Shown: positions 17,368-24,950 of the stretch, piece after piece
Position numbering within the stretch: the stretch's first letter is position 1
How the letters are laid out: each line of letters opens with the position of its first letter
Assembly (NCBI GenBank): GCA_027315385.1
Contig: DAHUYD010000003.1
Location: 1-47,876 of the forward strand
DNA: 47,876 bases
Direction of reading: 5' to 3'
Source: Acidobacterium sp.
GTDB taxonomy: Bacteria > Acidobacteriota > Terriglobia > Terriglobales > Acidobacteriaceae
Program-made: the position numbers and the translations under genes
The notes under the pieces: model-generated
What the model was told of the DNA's origin: nothing
Database searches by the model: none
What the model saw: the letters and a program-made list of their open reading frames with translations, nothing else

Positions 17368-17937
17368 ATGAATTCCCGCGTCGCTGAATCCGCGGTCGAT
17401 CGGCTGATTGCTTTGGCGGAATGCGAAAAGCAGGACAGCCCGAAAGCTGCGGACGAGTTACCAGACAATCCGTCGCCTCCGGAGCCTTCTTCCTCCGAGC
17501 CCCCTCCACCGGGCTCCATGGCGATGATGGCCGATCCTCTGCGCGGTCTTGAGGACAACGCCACCCTGAAGACCATGCTCCAGTTCCGCATGCTCATGCC
17601 GTATCTGTCCCACATGGCCGGCCAGGAGGGTGACCCCGCCATGGGCAACCTCACCACCGAATTGAAACAGAGCGTCGGGGACCTGCAACTCACCCAGCGC
17701 GATCTCCGCATGACCGTGCAGGAGCAGCTCGTCCAGATGAAACGCGTCGAGGAAGAGATCCACCGCATGCGCGATGCCACCGAGAAAAATGCCTTCGAGT
17801 CCTCGAACCTGGTCGAAGATATGAAGTCGACCTACTCCCTGCTGAAGACTACGGCGGGGGGGCTGGGTCTGGCCCTCGCTGCGCTGATCCTATTAGCGGT
17901 CTATCTCATAATCCGGGTTCCCCACCTGCTGCACTGA
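17368..17937 (+). CDS. Predicted tail-anchored coiled-coil membrane protein, unknown function
   Basis: A 189-residue protein from ATG 17368 (an in-frame TTG at 17338 is less likely). It has an acidic/Pro-rich segment (about 30-55: SPPEPSSSEPPPPGS), a helical region with heptad-like charge (about 85-150: LTTELKQSVGDLQLTQRD, VQEQLVQMKRVEEEIHRM), and one transmembrane helix near the C-terminus (LGLALAALILLAVYLIIRV) ending two or three residues before the stop. That makes it likely to be anchored in the inner membrane with the coiled coil in the cytoplasm. TATGAT (17346-17351) is a possible -10. It follows aroDE by about 100 bp. No family recognised. Confidence 0.65.
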   Translation: MNSRVAESAVDRLIALAECEKQDSPKAADELPDNPSPPEPSSSEPPPPGSMAMMADPLRGLEDNATLKTMLQFRMLMPYLSHMAGQEGDPAMGNLTTELKQSVGDLQLTQRDLRMTVQEQLVQMKRVEEEIHRMRDATEKNAFESSNLVEDMKSTYSLLKTTAGGLGLALAALILLAVYLIIRVPHLLH

Positions 17938-17998
17938 GCGTTCGCCGCCGGGCAACTGTGGCTCGCCTTTGCACCCTCTTCCTCAGGAGGAGGAGCAC

Positions 17999-18247
17999 AT
18001 GGCCGAACCGCTCAGGTCTTCAAACCAGCAGCCCAGGAATGCGGATGAGGCGCGCAGCGCCGCCGTCGAGCATCGCCGCCAGTCTCCCGCCGAGGAGGTC
18101 GATCGCGGAATGGAGCGCGAGCCCGGCGCCACCAGCCTGGGACAGGACATCCGCGCGCACGCCAATCGCCCGCACAAGGGCGATGTAGGTAGACCAGGGA
18201 CCAACGAAGAGGTTTTTCAGGGCTCGAAACAGAAAGAACTGCCATAG
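17999..18247 (+). CDS. Small charged, probably disordered protein
   Basis: An 82-residue protein rich in Arg, Glu, Gln, Pro and Ser, with no hydrophobic core (MAEPLRSSNQQPRNADEARS and onward). The start at 17999 is fixed by a very strong purine tract AGGAGGAGGAG (17985-17995) a few bases upstream, one of the best Shine-Dalgarno sequences in the window. An in-frame ATG ten codons upstream would put this SD inside the coding region. Function unknown; its length and composition resemble stress-related hydrophilic proteins, but that is a guess. A perfect 8-bp inverted repeat lies 55 bp downstream. Confidence 0.6.
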   Translation: MAEPLRSSNQQPRNADEARSAAVEHRRQSPAEEVDRGMEREPGATSLGQDIRAHANRPHKGDVGRPGTNEEVFQGSKQKELP

Positions 18248-18301
18248 CGCGTTTCCTTTCATACGCGAAATTCCACTGAACACCGCGCCGGCGGAACCAC
18301 C

Positions 18302-18323
18302 GTGAATCCCTCTGTGGATTCAC
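18302..18323. promoter_or_regulatory. Perfect 8-bp inverted repeat before the coiled-coil/zapA genes
   Basis: GTGAATCC (18302-18309), 6-nt spacer, GGATTCAC (18316-18323). It lies just upstream of TATACT (18349-18354), which would be the -10 box for the gene starting at 18383. It may be an operator or a terminator hairpin for the gene ending at 18247; there is no U-run. Confidence 0.4.
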
Positions 18324-18348
18324 CCGGGTTTTCCCCCGGCGAGCAAGC

Positions 18349-18354
18349 TATACT
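18349..18354 (+). promoter_or_regulatory. Candidate -10 box (TATACT) for the coiled-coil/zapA pair
   Basis: TATACT is 5/6 to consensus; transcription near 18361 gives a leader of about 22 nt containing the SD GGAGG (18371-18375). It supports the start at 18383 over the longer open frame from 18302. Confidence 0.45.
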
Positions 18355-18382
18355 GCGCGAAGAGAATCGTGGAGGTGAAGGG

Positions 18383-18664
18383 GTGTCAACGACCAGCCTG
18401 CAGGAACCGGATCTGCCGATGACTGTAGACGATTTCAGTGCGCTCGAGGAGCGCGTCCTGCGCGCCGTGGAACTGGTGAAAACGGAACGCGTCGCCCGCG
18501 CTGAGGCGGAACAGACCGCCGAGCTCTTCCGCAGGGAAGCCGAAGAAAAATCGGCTGAACTGCAGCGGCTTCGCGAACAGCTTCGCACCTTTGAGAACGA
18601 ACGCGAGCAGGTGCGCAGGCGCGTCGAAAAACTCCTCAGGCAGGTCGACGAGATCGCTTCCTGA
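18383..18664 (+). CDS. Small coiled-coil protein upstream of zapA
   Basis: A 93-residue, almost entirely helical protein. From about residue 25 to the end it reads as a continuous coiled coil (LVKTERVARAEAEQTAEL, AELQRLREQLRTFENERE, RRVEKLLRQVDEI). The GTG start at 18383 is chosen because GGAGG (18371-18375) precedes it by 7 nt and a -10 box lies upstream; the in-frame GTG at 18302 sits on an inverted repeat. It is 5 bp before zapA, and this pairing suggests a role in division: a ZapB-like or ZapA-partner coiled coil is plausible by position and fold, but there is no specific motif to prove it. Confidence 0.7.
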   Translation: MSTTSLQEPDLPMTVDDFSALEERVLRAVELVKTERVARAEAEQTAELFRREAEEKSAELQRLREQLRTFENEREQVRRRVEKLLRQVDEIAS

Positions 18665-18669
18665 ACGGT

Positions 18670-18990
18670 ATGGATAACGACACTTCCGCCATTACGGTAG
18701 ACATTTACGACCAGACCTACCGCCTGCGTGGCAACGACCGCGCCTACGTGGAGCGCCTGGCCGCGCTGGTCGACACCAAAATGCGGGCAGTCGCCGCGTA
18801 CGGGCGCACGGCGGACTCCCTGCGTGTCGCCGTCCTCGCTGCGCTGAATATTGCCGACGAGTTGCTGCAGCTTCAGCAGAAGTACGAGGCAGCCGCTTCC
18901 CCTGACGCCGCTGAGGCGCTCCGCACCCGCGCGCACTCCCTCACCGGGCTTCTCGACGAGGTTCTGGGCGGCGAGCGCAAGGCGGGTTGA
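18670..18990 (+). CDS. zapA: Cell division protein ZapA
   Basis: A 106-residue ZapA-family protein, which binds FtsZ and promotes bundling of its filaments at midcell. The N-terminal domain is typical (ITVDIYDQTYRLRGNDRAYVE, in part), with the AALVDTKMRAVA segment and then a long C-terminal helix (RVAVLAALNIADELLQLQQK) for dimer or tetramer formation. It starts 5 bp after the coiled-coil gene. Downstream is the 6S RNA candidate; zapA directly before the 6S RNA gene is a recurrent arrangement in bacteria, which supports both calls. Confidence 0.9.
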   Translation: MDNDTSAITVDIYDQTYRLRGNDRAYVERLAALVDTKMRAVAAYGRTADSLRVAVLAALNIADELLQLQQKYEAAASPDAAEALRTRAHSLTGLLDEVLGGERKAG

Positions 18991-19010
18991 GGCGCGGCGC
19001 GGCGCGGGCC

Positions 19011-19112
19011 CGGCCACCAGCGATGCATCCGCTGCCGATAGTCGTCGTAATCGGCTCCGAATCTCCACCCCAGCGTTGGCTCCTCATACAACGTGCGGAG
19101 GATGACGGACAT
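19011..19112 (-). pseudogene. C-terminal remnant of an isoprenylcysteine carboxyl methyltransferase-family gene
   Basis: The reverse strand reads MSVILRTLYEEPTLGWRFGA then DYDDYRQRMHRWWPG. Isoprenylcysteine carboxyl methyltransferase and related phospholipid methyltransferase-like proteins typically end with EEPTLrrrFGeeYeaYrrrVPRWiP, which this matches over about 30 residues. No N-terminal membrane part (for example NPMYLG) is found upstream on that strand up to the 6S RNA promoter, and the frame runs on into zapA antisense. It is therefore a decayed piece, not a working gene. Confidence 0.55.
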
Positions 19113-19298
19113 ATCTCCGCTCTCCTGACCTGGCTGGAGTTCAATCCTGCCTGGACGACACATCAATCCCGTCGCTCGGCCTGTCGTGTAGCTGTCGTTC
19201 GGCTGCCGCTCGGCAGCTCGAGCATTGTTCCGAAACGGAATAGACGCTCGCCGGCAGGGTCGAATTGCAACTACACACGACAGTTGCGCTCCCCCCGC

Positions 19299-19327
19299 TT
19301 GCCAAATGCCAACCCTCCCGTTAGCAT
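19299..19327 (+). promoter_or_regulatory. Promoter of the 6S RNA candidate
   Basis: TTGCCA (19299-19304, 5/6 to TTGACA), a 17-bp spacer and TAGCAT (19322-19327, 4/6). The expected start, 19334, coincides with the first base of the closing stem of the RNA below. No ORF explains this conserved-looking arrangement. Confidence 0.6.
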
Positions 19328-19333
19328 CCAGTC

Positions 19334-19535
19334 AAGAGACCGGCCTGCAAAGCAGGTGAGGACGGTCAACGCTGGATGAACCTACATTCATGCGAACAGG
19401 GAGCTCGACTCGACAATCGGCTCGGTGTGCAGTGTCCGCCAGTCCGGAATGCCTAAAGAGCCGCGGAGGGTTCCCACCGTCTTAGGACGGGTTCACCAGC
19501 GCATCGTCCCACGGCCCAGCGGGTCGGAATCTCTT
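19334..19535 (+). ncRNA. ssrS: 6S RNA candidate
   Basis: About 202 nt between zapA and lgt fold into one long rod, the hallmark of 6S RNA, which mimics an open promoter and holds sigma-70 RNA polymerase. The ends pair: AAGAGA (19334-19339) with TCTCTT (19530-19535), then CCG with CGG and GCC/GGGT (to 19348/19519). Next GGACG (19360-19364) pairs with CGTCC (19505-19509), then CGCTGG-a-TGAACC (19370-19382) with GGTTCACCAGCG (19490-19501). On the 3' side a small hairpin CCGTC-TTAG-GACGG (19477-19490) lies where 6S RNAs have a central-bubble hairpin, competing for the last base. The apical arm includes CGGCTC/GAGCCG (19418-19423, 19458-19463). The promoter fits the 5' end exactly. Family identity is inferred from structure and position. 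Confidence 0.75.
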
Positions 19536-19563
19536 CTGCGCACTGCCTGACGCATCTCCTCGC

Positions 19564-20346
19564 GTGCATCCTCTTCTCTTCCATTTCGGCTACATCGCAA
19601 TTCCAACGTACGGCGTGCTCACCGCGGTGGGGCTGCTCGCCGGGCTTTCCCTCCTTGTGCTTCAGGCGCGGAATCTCGGACTGCGCGCCGACAAGACCTG
19701 GAACCTCGGCCTGACCGCCATTCTCGCCGACCTCTTCGGAGCACGCCTGCTCCTGGTGGCAACACACTTCAGCACCTTTCGCGACCATCCCTTCTGGATC
19801 CTGGGCCTGGCGACCGTTCCAGGCGCGTGGATTGCCGTCGGCGGTGCCGCAATCGGCGTGGCCGCCGCCGCTCTGTACGCCCTGGCGGACGGCCTGCCCC
19901 TGTTGCGCACCGCGGATGCCGCCGCTCCCGCCATCGCCCTTGCCTTCGCCATCAACCGCGTAGGCGCCTTCTGCGCCGGCCTCGACTGGGGTGCGCCCAC
20001 TAAACTCCCCTGGGGCGTCACCTATCGCAGTGTGGTCGCGTACCTGTGGTATCGAACCCCGCGCGGCGTGGCCCTGCATCCCGTGCAGCTCTACGACGCG
20101 GCCGCTTCATTGGCCATTTTTGCTTTGCTCATAGCCCTCCCGCACCGCCGCGACGGCGAAACCGCGGGCGCCTGGCTCTTCCTCTACGGCGTCTGCCGTT
20201 TTTTCCTGGAGTTCTGCCGCGGCGATGCGCAGCATGTCCTGGGCGGCGCGCTGACGGTCGCGCAGTTGCTCGCCATCGCCGCCGTCCTGGCCGGGGGAGC
20301 ACTCTGGCTGCGCCGCCAGCCTCATCCCGCCACAGTCTCCGCCTGA
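19564..20346 (+). CDS. lgt: Prolipoprotein diacylglyceryl transferase
   Basis: A 260-residue inner-membrane enzyme that transfers diacylglyceryl from phosphatidylglycerol to the lipobox cysteine of prolipoproteins. It has about seven hydrophobic helices, the start HFGYIAIPTYGVLTAVGLLAG, the signature region INRVGAFCAGLDWGAPT (around 139-155), HPVQLYDA, and YGVCRFFLEFCRGD near the C-terminus with the essential Arg-Glu-Arg pattern. The signature usually reads RxGNFxNxE; here the Asn positions are Ala and Ala/Gly, a divergence seen in some phyla. GTG is the start. It follows the 6S RNA candidate by 28 bp. Lipoproteins it would modify include the efflux outer-membrane factor at 45-47 kb. Confidence 0.9.
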   Translation: MHPLLFHFGYIAIPTYGVLTAVGLLAGLSLLVLQARNLGLRADKTWNLGLTAILADLFGARLLLVATHFSTFRDHPFWILGLATVPGAWIAVGGAAIGVAAAALYALADGLPLLRTADAAAPAIALAFAINRVGAFCAGLDWGAPTKLPWGVTYRSVVAYLWYRTPRGVALHPVQLYDAAASLAIFALLIALPHRRDGETAGAWLFLYGVCRFFLEFCRGDAQHVLGGALTVAQLLAIAAVLAGGALWLRRQPHPATVSA

Positions 20347-20415
20347 CCCTCCCGCTGCCTTTCCAGCTAGAATGACCTTCGCCGCATTTCACCCCCTGCG
20401 GTATTGTTCCCTGCC

Positions 20416-21642
20416 ATGAGACTCCTCATTCCTCAGCAATGGCGGACAAGGTTCCAGCGCTTCCATCACCGCACCGGAGGCCGTCATTGGTTCCCGCACG
20501 TGCCCCTCGCGCTGTTGCTGATCGCCGGCGGCGCCTGGATCCTCCACGTCACCTTTGGCTGGGATTGGGCGCCCTACTTCCGCGCCATGGCCCAGGGAGA
20601 GTTCGATCTCAAGCTTCGCCTGCTCCCTTCGGTGCTCATTGGCGGCGGCATGGAGCTGATGGGCATCGCCCTCCTCTGGCGTTCGCGCCTCGCCTGGGTG
20701 GTTGCCGTCCTGCTGGCCATGGTTGCGGGCGTCAACACCGCGCTCACCGGCCACACTCACGTGCACGTCCTGCTGGCGTATTTCGCGCTCGTGCTCCTGC
20801 TGCTCCTGCTCGCGTGGAGGCACTTCGACCGCACCAGCCTCGCGGCCAGCACCCTGTTCGCCATCACTTCCGTCGTCATGCTCCTCCTCTACGCCACCTT
20901 TGGCAGCTTCTACCTGGGCGCAGAGTTCCATCCCCGCATCCACGACCTGGTCACCGCTCTGTACTACGCCATGGTGACCATGAGCACCGTGGGCTATGGC
21001 GACATCACGCCTGCCACTCCGGAGGCGCGCCTCTTCACCGTCTCCGTCATCGTGCTCGGCGTTGCCATCTTCGCCACCTCGCTTACCGCCGTCATTGCCC
21101 CGCTCGTCAGCCAGAGTCTGCAACGCATCATCAACAGGAAAGGACCGTCCATGAAACGCGAGCATCACTTTGTCGTCATCGGCAACACTCCGCTTGCGGT
21201 GAACACCTGGCGCGAGCTGGCTCGCCGCGGCCGGCCCGTCACCCGCGTCCTGCGGGAAGCCCCGGAGGAGACCCAGCCCCAGGATGTCGACCTCGTCGTG
21301 GGCGACCCCAGCATGACGGAAACGCTGCGGGAAGCCGGCGCCGACAAGGCCGAGGCCGTGCTCGCCATGATGGCCGACGACTCGGAGAACGCCTTCTGCG
21401 TCCTCGCCGTCCGCGAGCTTGCCCCTGGCACGCGCACCGTGGCCGCCGTGAACGACGCCCGTCATCTGAGCCGCGTCAAACTCGTTCAGCCCGACGTCGT
21501 CATCGCCCCCCAGGTTCTCGGCGGCGAACTGGCCGCCATGCTCCTCTCCGGCGAGCAGGTCACCCCGGAGTTCGTCATGCAGCGCGTCTTCCAGCAGGCC
21601 GCCCCCCGCGCCGGCCAACCGCCCTCCGATCGAACTTCATGA
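20416..21642 (+). CDS. Kch-type voltage-gated-like potassium channel with TrkA-N/RCK domain
   Basis: A 408-residue potassium channel related to E. coli Kch. Several transmembrane helices occupy about 28-200. The pore loop has the K+ selectivity filter in MSTVGYGDITP (around 193-203), followed by the last helix. After residue 250 a cytosolic Rossmann-type RCK/TrkA-N domain starts at HHFVVIGNTPLAVNTW and runs to about 385, with DVDLVVGDPSMTETLREAG in the middle. The ATG at 20416 is used; TATTGT (20402-20407) ends 8 nt before it and no SD is present. An in-frame TTG at 20404 would sit inside that hexamer. Probably adjusts membrane potential. Confidence 0.9.
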   Translation: MRLLIPQQWRTRFQRFHHRTGGRHWFPHVPLALLLIAGGAWILHVTFGWDWAPYFRAMAQGEFDLKLRLLPSVLIGGGMELMGIALLWRSRLAWVVAVLLAMVAGVNTALTGHTHVHVLLAYFALVLLLLLLAWRHFDRTSLAASTLFAITSVVMLLLYATFGSFYLGAEFHPRIHDLVTALYYAMVTMSTVGYGDITPATPEARLFTVSVIVLGVAIFATSLTAVIAPLVSQSLQRIINRKGPSMKREHHFVVIGNTPLAVNTWRELARRGRPVTRVLREAPEETQPQDVDLVVGDPSMTETLREAGADKAEAVLAMMADDSENAFCVLAVRELAPGTRTVAAVNDARHLSRVKLVQPDVVIAPQVLGGELAAMLLSGEQVTPEFVMQRVFQQAAPRAGQPPSDRTS

Positions 21643-21659
21643 TGCCCCGGCGCCCTGCA

Positions 21660-21665
21660 TATACT
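21660..21665 (+). promoter_or_regulatory. -10 box (TATACT) of the secreted esterase
   Basis: TATACT is followed by 6 nt and then the esterase ATG, with no SD between; TTCATG lies 17-18 bp upstream as a weak -35. The mRNA would start at or next to A of the AUG. The same TATACTGAAxCC context precedes hemL (34439-34444). Confidence 0.5.
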
Positions 21666-21671
21666 GAACCG

Positions 21672-22649
21672 ATGAAGTGGTGCGCGATCTTTCTTTTCCT
21701 CATGGCATCTTCTCTTCCCATTCATGCCCAGGTCCCCCCGGGCTTCCCGGCGCCGGTGAATCTGTGGCCCCATGGCGCGCCCGGCGCGGCTGGCCACGGC
21801 CAGGCCGATATCCCGCGCCTCTATCCCTTCCTGCCGAAGAACCGCTCCACCAGCACTGCCGTGCTCATCATCCCCGGCGGCGGTTATCAGGTCGTTGCCA
21901 TCGGCTATGAGGGCTTTCAGATCGCCCACTGGCTCAACGCCCAGGGCGTTCCCGCCTTTGTCCTGGACTACCGCGTCACCCCCTACCAATACCCTGCCGA
22001 AATTCAGGACGGCGAGCGCGCCATGCGCCTCATCCGCGCTCATGCCGCCGAGTACGGCATCGACCCCACCCGTCTCGGCGTCTGGGGCTTCTCCGCCGGT
22101 GGCCATCTTGCCTCGACCATCGGCACCCATTGCGATGCCGACCCGGCGCCCGTGCCCAATCCCGACGCTGTCGACAAGCTTAGCTGCCATCCCGCTTTCA
22201 TGGTCCTTGCCTATCCCGTCATCGGCATGACCCCTCCTGTTACCCACATGGGATCCCGCGAAAATCTCCTCGGCGCAAACCCGAATCCGCAACTGGAGCA
22301 CAATCTGTCCAATCAGTATCAGGTGACTGACCAAACTCCGCCGGCGTTCCTCTTTGCCACCAGTTTCGATCCTGTCGTGCCCGTTCAGAACAGCCTGGAC
22401 TTCTACCAGGCGCTTCTCGCGCACCACGTTCCCGCCGAAGCCCACTTCTACGACTACTCCAACCACGGCTGCGGCCTTGCCGGATCCATCCAGCCCCTGT
22501 CCACCTGGCCCCTGCTGCTGCGCAACTGGCTCGTGCAGCTGGGCTGGATTCCCCCGGACGCGCCTCCCCCCCCGCCGCCGGCGCCGAATATTCCTATGTG
22601 GATTCCGGGCCTGAAAGGTCCCGGCGAGCCCCCGCCCGCGGCGCGGTAG
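21672..22649 (+). CDS. Secreted alpha/beta hydrolase, acetylxylan esterase-like
   Basis: A 325-residue exported esterase. The ATG at 21672 begins a signal peptide (MKWCAIFLFLMASSLPIHAQ). The alpha/beta-hydrolase core shows an oxyanion motif in LIIPGGGYQVVAIGYEG (around 55-70, GGG in place of HGGG), DYRVTPYQYP, the nucleophile elbow GFSAGGHLAS (Ser in GxSxG, around 138), a candidate acid in SFDPVVPVQNS, and the catalytic His in SNHGCGL. It resembles BD-FAE/XynB-type acetyl(xylan) esterases common next to plant-polymer enzymes, consistent with the GH8 and pectinesterase genes here. A Pro-rich stretch (PPPPPPAPN) near the C-terminus is unusual. It is 29 bp after the K+ channel gene but likely has its own promoter. 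Confidence 0.88.
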   Translation: MKWCAIFLFLMASSLPIHAQVPPGFPAPVNLWPHGAPGAAGHGQADIPRLYPFLPKNRSTSTAVLIIPGGGYQVVAIGYEGFQIAHWLNAQGVPAFVLDYRVTPYQYPAEIQDGERAMRLIRAHAAEYGIDPTRLGVWGFSAGGHLASTIGTHCDADPAPVPNPDAVDKLSCHPAFMVLAYPVIGMTPPVTHMGSRENLLGANPNPQLEHNLSNQYQVTDQTPPAFLFATSFDPVVPVQNSLDFYQALLAHHVPAEAHFYDYSNHGCGLAGSIQPLSTWPLLLRNWLVQLGWIPPDAPPPPPPAPNIPMWIPGLKGPGEPPPAAR

Positions 22650-22659
22650 ATTTGTCACC

Positions 22660-23643
22660 ATGACTGGCACTTATTCGGTTCCGGCGGAGGCGGCGGGTCA
22701 GCGGATCGATGCCTGGCTGGTCCGCCAGCTCGACGGCGTGAGCCGCGAGCGCGTGCAGCTCCTCATCGGGCAGGACAAAGTCCGCCTCGATGGCCACACC
22801 CCCCGGGCGTCGCTGCGCCTGCGCGGTGGCGAAACCGTCGAAGTCCTCGGCGATCCCGCGCTGCCCCCGCTCAAGGCTTTCGCCGAAGACATTCCCCTGA
22901 GCGTCATTTACGAGGACGGCGACTTGTCCGTCATCGATAAGCCCGCCGGCATGATGGTCCACACCGGCGCCGGCGTAACCGGCAGCGGCACCCTCGTCAA
23001 TGCCCTGCTGCACCGCTATGGCACGCTTTCCGCCGCCGCCGGCGAACTGCGCCCCGGCATCGTCCATCGGCTAGACAAGCAAACCAGCGGCCTGATCGTC
23101 ATCGCCCGCAACGATGCCGCCCACGCGCGCCTCGCCGCGATGTTTTCCGGCCGCCGCATTCGCAAAACCTATATCGCCCTCGTCCACGGCGACATGAAGC
23201 AGTCTCGCGGCACCATCGACGCGCCCATCGCCCGCGATCTCCTGCGCCGCACCCGCATGACTACCCGCCGCGAATCGGGCGCGCGCCATGCCGTTTCGCA
23301 CTTCACCGTGCTGCGCCGCATCCGCTCGCGCTTCGGACTCTTTACCCTGCTGTCGGTGCGCATTGAAACCGGCCGCACCCACCAGATTCGCGTGCATCTC
23401 GCCTCGCTCGGCCACCCCGTCGCCGGCGATACGCTTTATGGAGCGCCCGCCCGCCTTGCCGAACCCGCGGCACGCGGCAAATCGGCGCCCCCTCCGGAGA
23501 CACTCGCGCTCCAGCGTAATTTTCTTCACGCCGCGGAACTGGAGTTCGACCACCCCACGACCGGGAAGCCGCTGCACTTCGAGGCTCCCCTGCCGCCGGA
23601 ACTCGTGGATTTTCTGGTTCGCGTGGAGCGGCCGCCCGCCTGA
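22660..23643 (+). CDS. rluD: RluA/RluD-family 23S rRNA pseudouridine synthase
   Basis: A 327-residue pseudouridine synthase. An S4 RNA-binding domain covers about 14-75 (QRIDAWLVRQLDGVSRERV). The catalytic domain starts near YEDGDLSVIDKPAGMMVH (84-101), and the catalytic Asp139 is in GIVHRLDKQTSGLIVIA. TGRTHQIRVHLASLGHPVAGD follows at about 240-260, the family's C-terminal signature. This combination matches RluD (23S positions 1911/1915/1917) better than the S4-lacking RluA; exact target cannot be told from sequence. TAGATT (22647-22652) ends 7 nt before ATG and there is no SD. It starts 10 bp after the esterase. Confidence 0.92.
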   Translation: MTGTYSVPAEAAGQRIDAWLVRQLDGVSRERVQLLIGQDKVRLDGHTPRASLRLRGGETVEVLGDPALPPLKAFAEDIPLSVIYEDGDLSVIDKPAGMMVHTGAGVTGSGTLVNALLHRYGTLSAAAGELRPGIVHRLDKQTSGLIVIARNDAAHARLAAMFSGRRIRKTYIALVHGDMKQSRGTIDAPIARDLLRRTRMTTRRESGARHAVSHFTVLRRIRSRFGLFTLLSVRIETGRTHQIRVHLASLGHPVAGDTLYGAPARLAEPAARGKSAPPPETLALQRNFLHAAELEFDHPTTGKPLHFEAPLPPELVDFLVRVERPPA

Positions 23644-23667
23644 GCCGGGGCAGCCCTCGCTTGTCGC

Positions 23668-24378
23668 TCAGAACTTAAAGAAAACGCCGATAGTAGGCTC
23701 GGCCGTCTGCACAAATGAGCCGGTGGCTGGATACAGGGCCGGCTCGGCAACGGCCGGGTCCTTATACATCGCCCCACGATACTGCAGGCGTACGCCGATG
23801 CGCGGCAGCAGCGACCAGTCCAAGCCCGCGCCGTAAATGAGCGCCGCGCTCACCTGGCTGGTCAGGCTGAAGTCGGTGGTGATCGGATTGTTGCCGGGAA
23901 CCAGAACCGTCACCTGCCCGTTGTCCGGCGTTGCCAGCATTGCTCCCGCCCCCAGGATCGCGAAGGGGCGCAGGTTGCCGACCTTCATGGATGGCACCCA
24001 GTCCAGGGAGAATGTCTGATCGAACGTCTGGATCGTGGTGGGAGTCGGCTGAAACGTGCACTTCGGCGTACACGGGAATCCCGGCGGCGACAGCGGAACC
24101 GACGTCGACCAGGTGTCGTAGTGGGGAGCGGCGATGGAGTAGGCGACTTCAAACCCGAGCAAAGGGCCGTCAATGTGCCGCAGTTCCGCCGTGCCGCCAT
24201 ACCAGTGCGGCGTAGTATGCGTGATGTTGTTGCCGGTCGCGCTCTGCGTGAAACCGAAGAACCCGCTCAGGCCAAGGTCGGTTTCGCCCTGTCCTTTCGG
24301 ATTGGTCGGATTGGCCGCCAGGACCGGCAGAGCGAGGGCTGCGATCGCAACGCAGCCAACCAGGGTACGAATTCGCAT
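23668..24378 (-). CDS. Outer-membrane beta-barrel protein, unknown function
   Basis: A 236-residue exported protein: signal peptide MRIRTLVGCVAIAALALPVLAA, then alternating hydrophobic/polar strands (GGTAELRHIDG, LGFEVAYSIA, FSLDWVPSMKVG, RPFAILGAGAM, QVSAALIYGAGLDWSLLPRIGVRLQYRG in pieces) and a C-terminal Phe in PTIGVFFKF. These are the marks of an OmpA/Omp_b-barrel-type eight-stranded barrel; acidobacterial genomes contain many. GGAGG sits a few bases before the ATG, a normal SD. It converges with rluD (24-bp gap). A short cysteine pair (CTPKC around 115) may form a loop disulfide. Confidence 0.75.
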   Translation of the reverse strand: MRIRTLVGCVAIAALALPVLAANPTNPKGQGETDLGLSGFFGFTQSATGNNITHTTPHWYGGTAELRHIDGPLLGFEVAYSIAAPHYDTWSTSVPLSPPGFPCTPKCTFQPTPTTIQTFDQTFSLDWVPSMKVGNLRPFAILGAGAMLATPDNGQVTVLVPGNNPITTDFSLTSQVSAALIYGAGLDWSLLPRIGVRLQYRGAMYKDPAVAEPALYPATGSFVQTAEPTIGVFFKF

Positions 24379-24516
24379 GGAGCCTCCACAACGACTCTAA
24401 AGGATTCTTCGCTGTTTTTGAATTCGGGAGTTGGACGTACCCTCCGGTCATTGGTAACTTCAGAGTGCGGCGCAATGACAGCTTCGTCACGCCCCAACTC
24501 CAAAGGAGACATCAAA

Positions 24517-24948
24517 TTGAAAGCTCTATACACTGCGGACGTGACTGCGGAGGGCGCTCGCCACGGGCATGTGCGCTCGTCCGATGGCCTGCTCGACCAC
24601 GATCTTGCCCTGCCCCCGGGCATGGGCGGCAAAGGCGACAAAACCAATCCCGAGCAGCTCTTCGGCGCGGGTTATGCGGCCTGCTTCGGCGGCGCGGTGG
24701 AATTCATGGCTCAACAGGCGAAAAAGCCCACCGGCACAGTGAAGGTCCGCGCCCAGGTCGCCGTCGGTCCCTTCGACGAGGGCAAAGGCGAGGGCTTTAC
24801 CCTGCGCGTCGAACTGAATGTCACCATCCCCGAGCAGGACCAGAAAGGCGCCGAAGAACTGGCCGCAGCCGCCCATCGCATCTGCCCCTACTCCAACGCA
24901 ACACGCGGCAATATTGAAGTGATCGTGCGCGCGAAAGGCGGGAAATAG
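24517..24948 (+). CDS. ohr: Ohr-type organic hydroperoxide reductase (OsmC family)
   Basis: A 143-residue OsmC-fold peroxidase that reduces fatty-acid and other organic hydroperoxides. The start is a TTG at 24517 giving MKALYTADVTAEGARHGHVR, because AAAGGAG (24502-24508) lies 8 nt upstream and Ohr proteins begin at exactly this point; an ATG at 24475 would add 14 unusual residues. GHVRSSDGLLDHDLALP, TNPEQLFGAGYAACF and ICPYSNATRGN are Ohr signatures. Reactive cysteines are Cys56 and Cys123, the usual disulfide pair. It is convergent with rel, with only 2 bp between stop codons. No OhrR repressor gene is nearby. Confidence 0.93.
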   Translation: MKALYTADVTAEGARHGHVRSSDGLLDHDLALPPGMGGKGDKTNPEQLFGAGYAACFGGAVEFMAQQAKKPTGTVKVRAQVAVGPFDEGKGEGFTLRVELNVTIPEQDQKGAEELAAAAHRICPYSNATRGNIEVIVRAKGGK

Positions 24949-24950
24949 CT

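Noticed and set aside
18873..19166. 97-codon reverse frame as a working gene
   Set aside because: Only about 34 codons resemble ICMT; the rest reads through zapA antisense, so it was reported only as a remnant.
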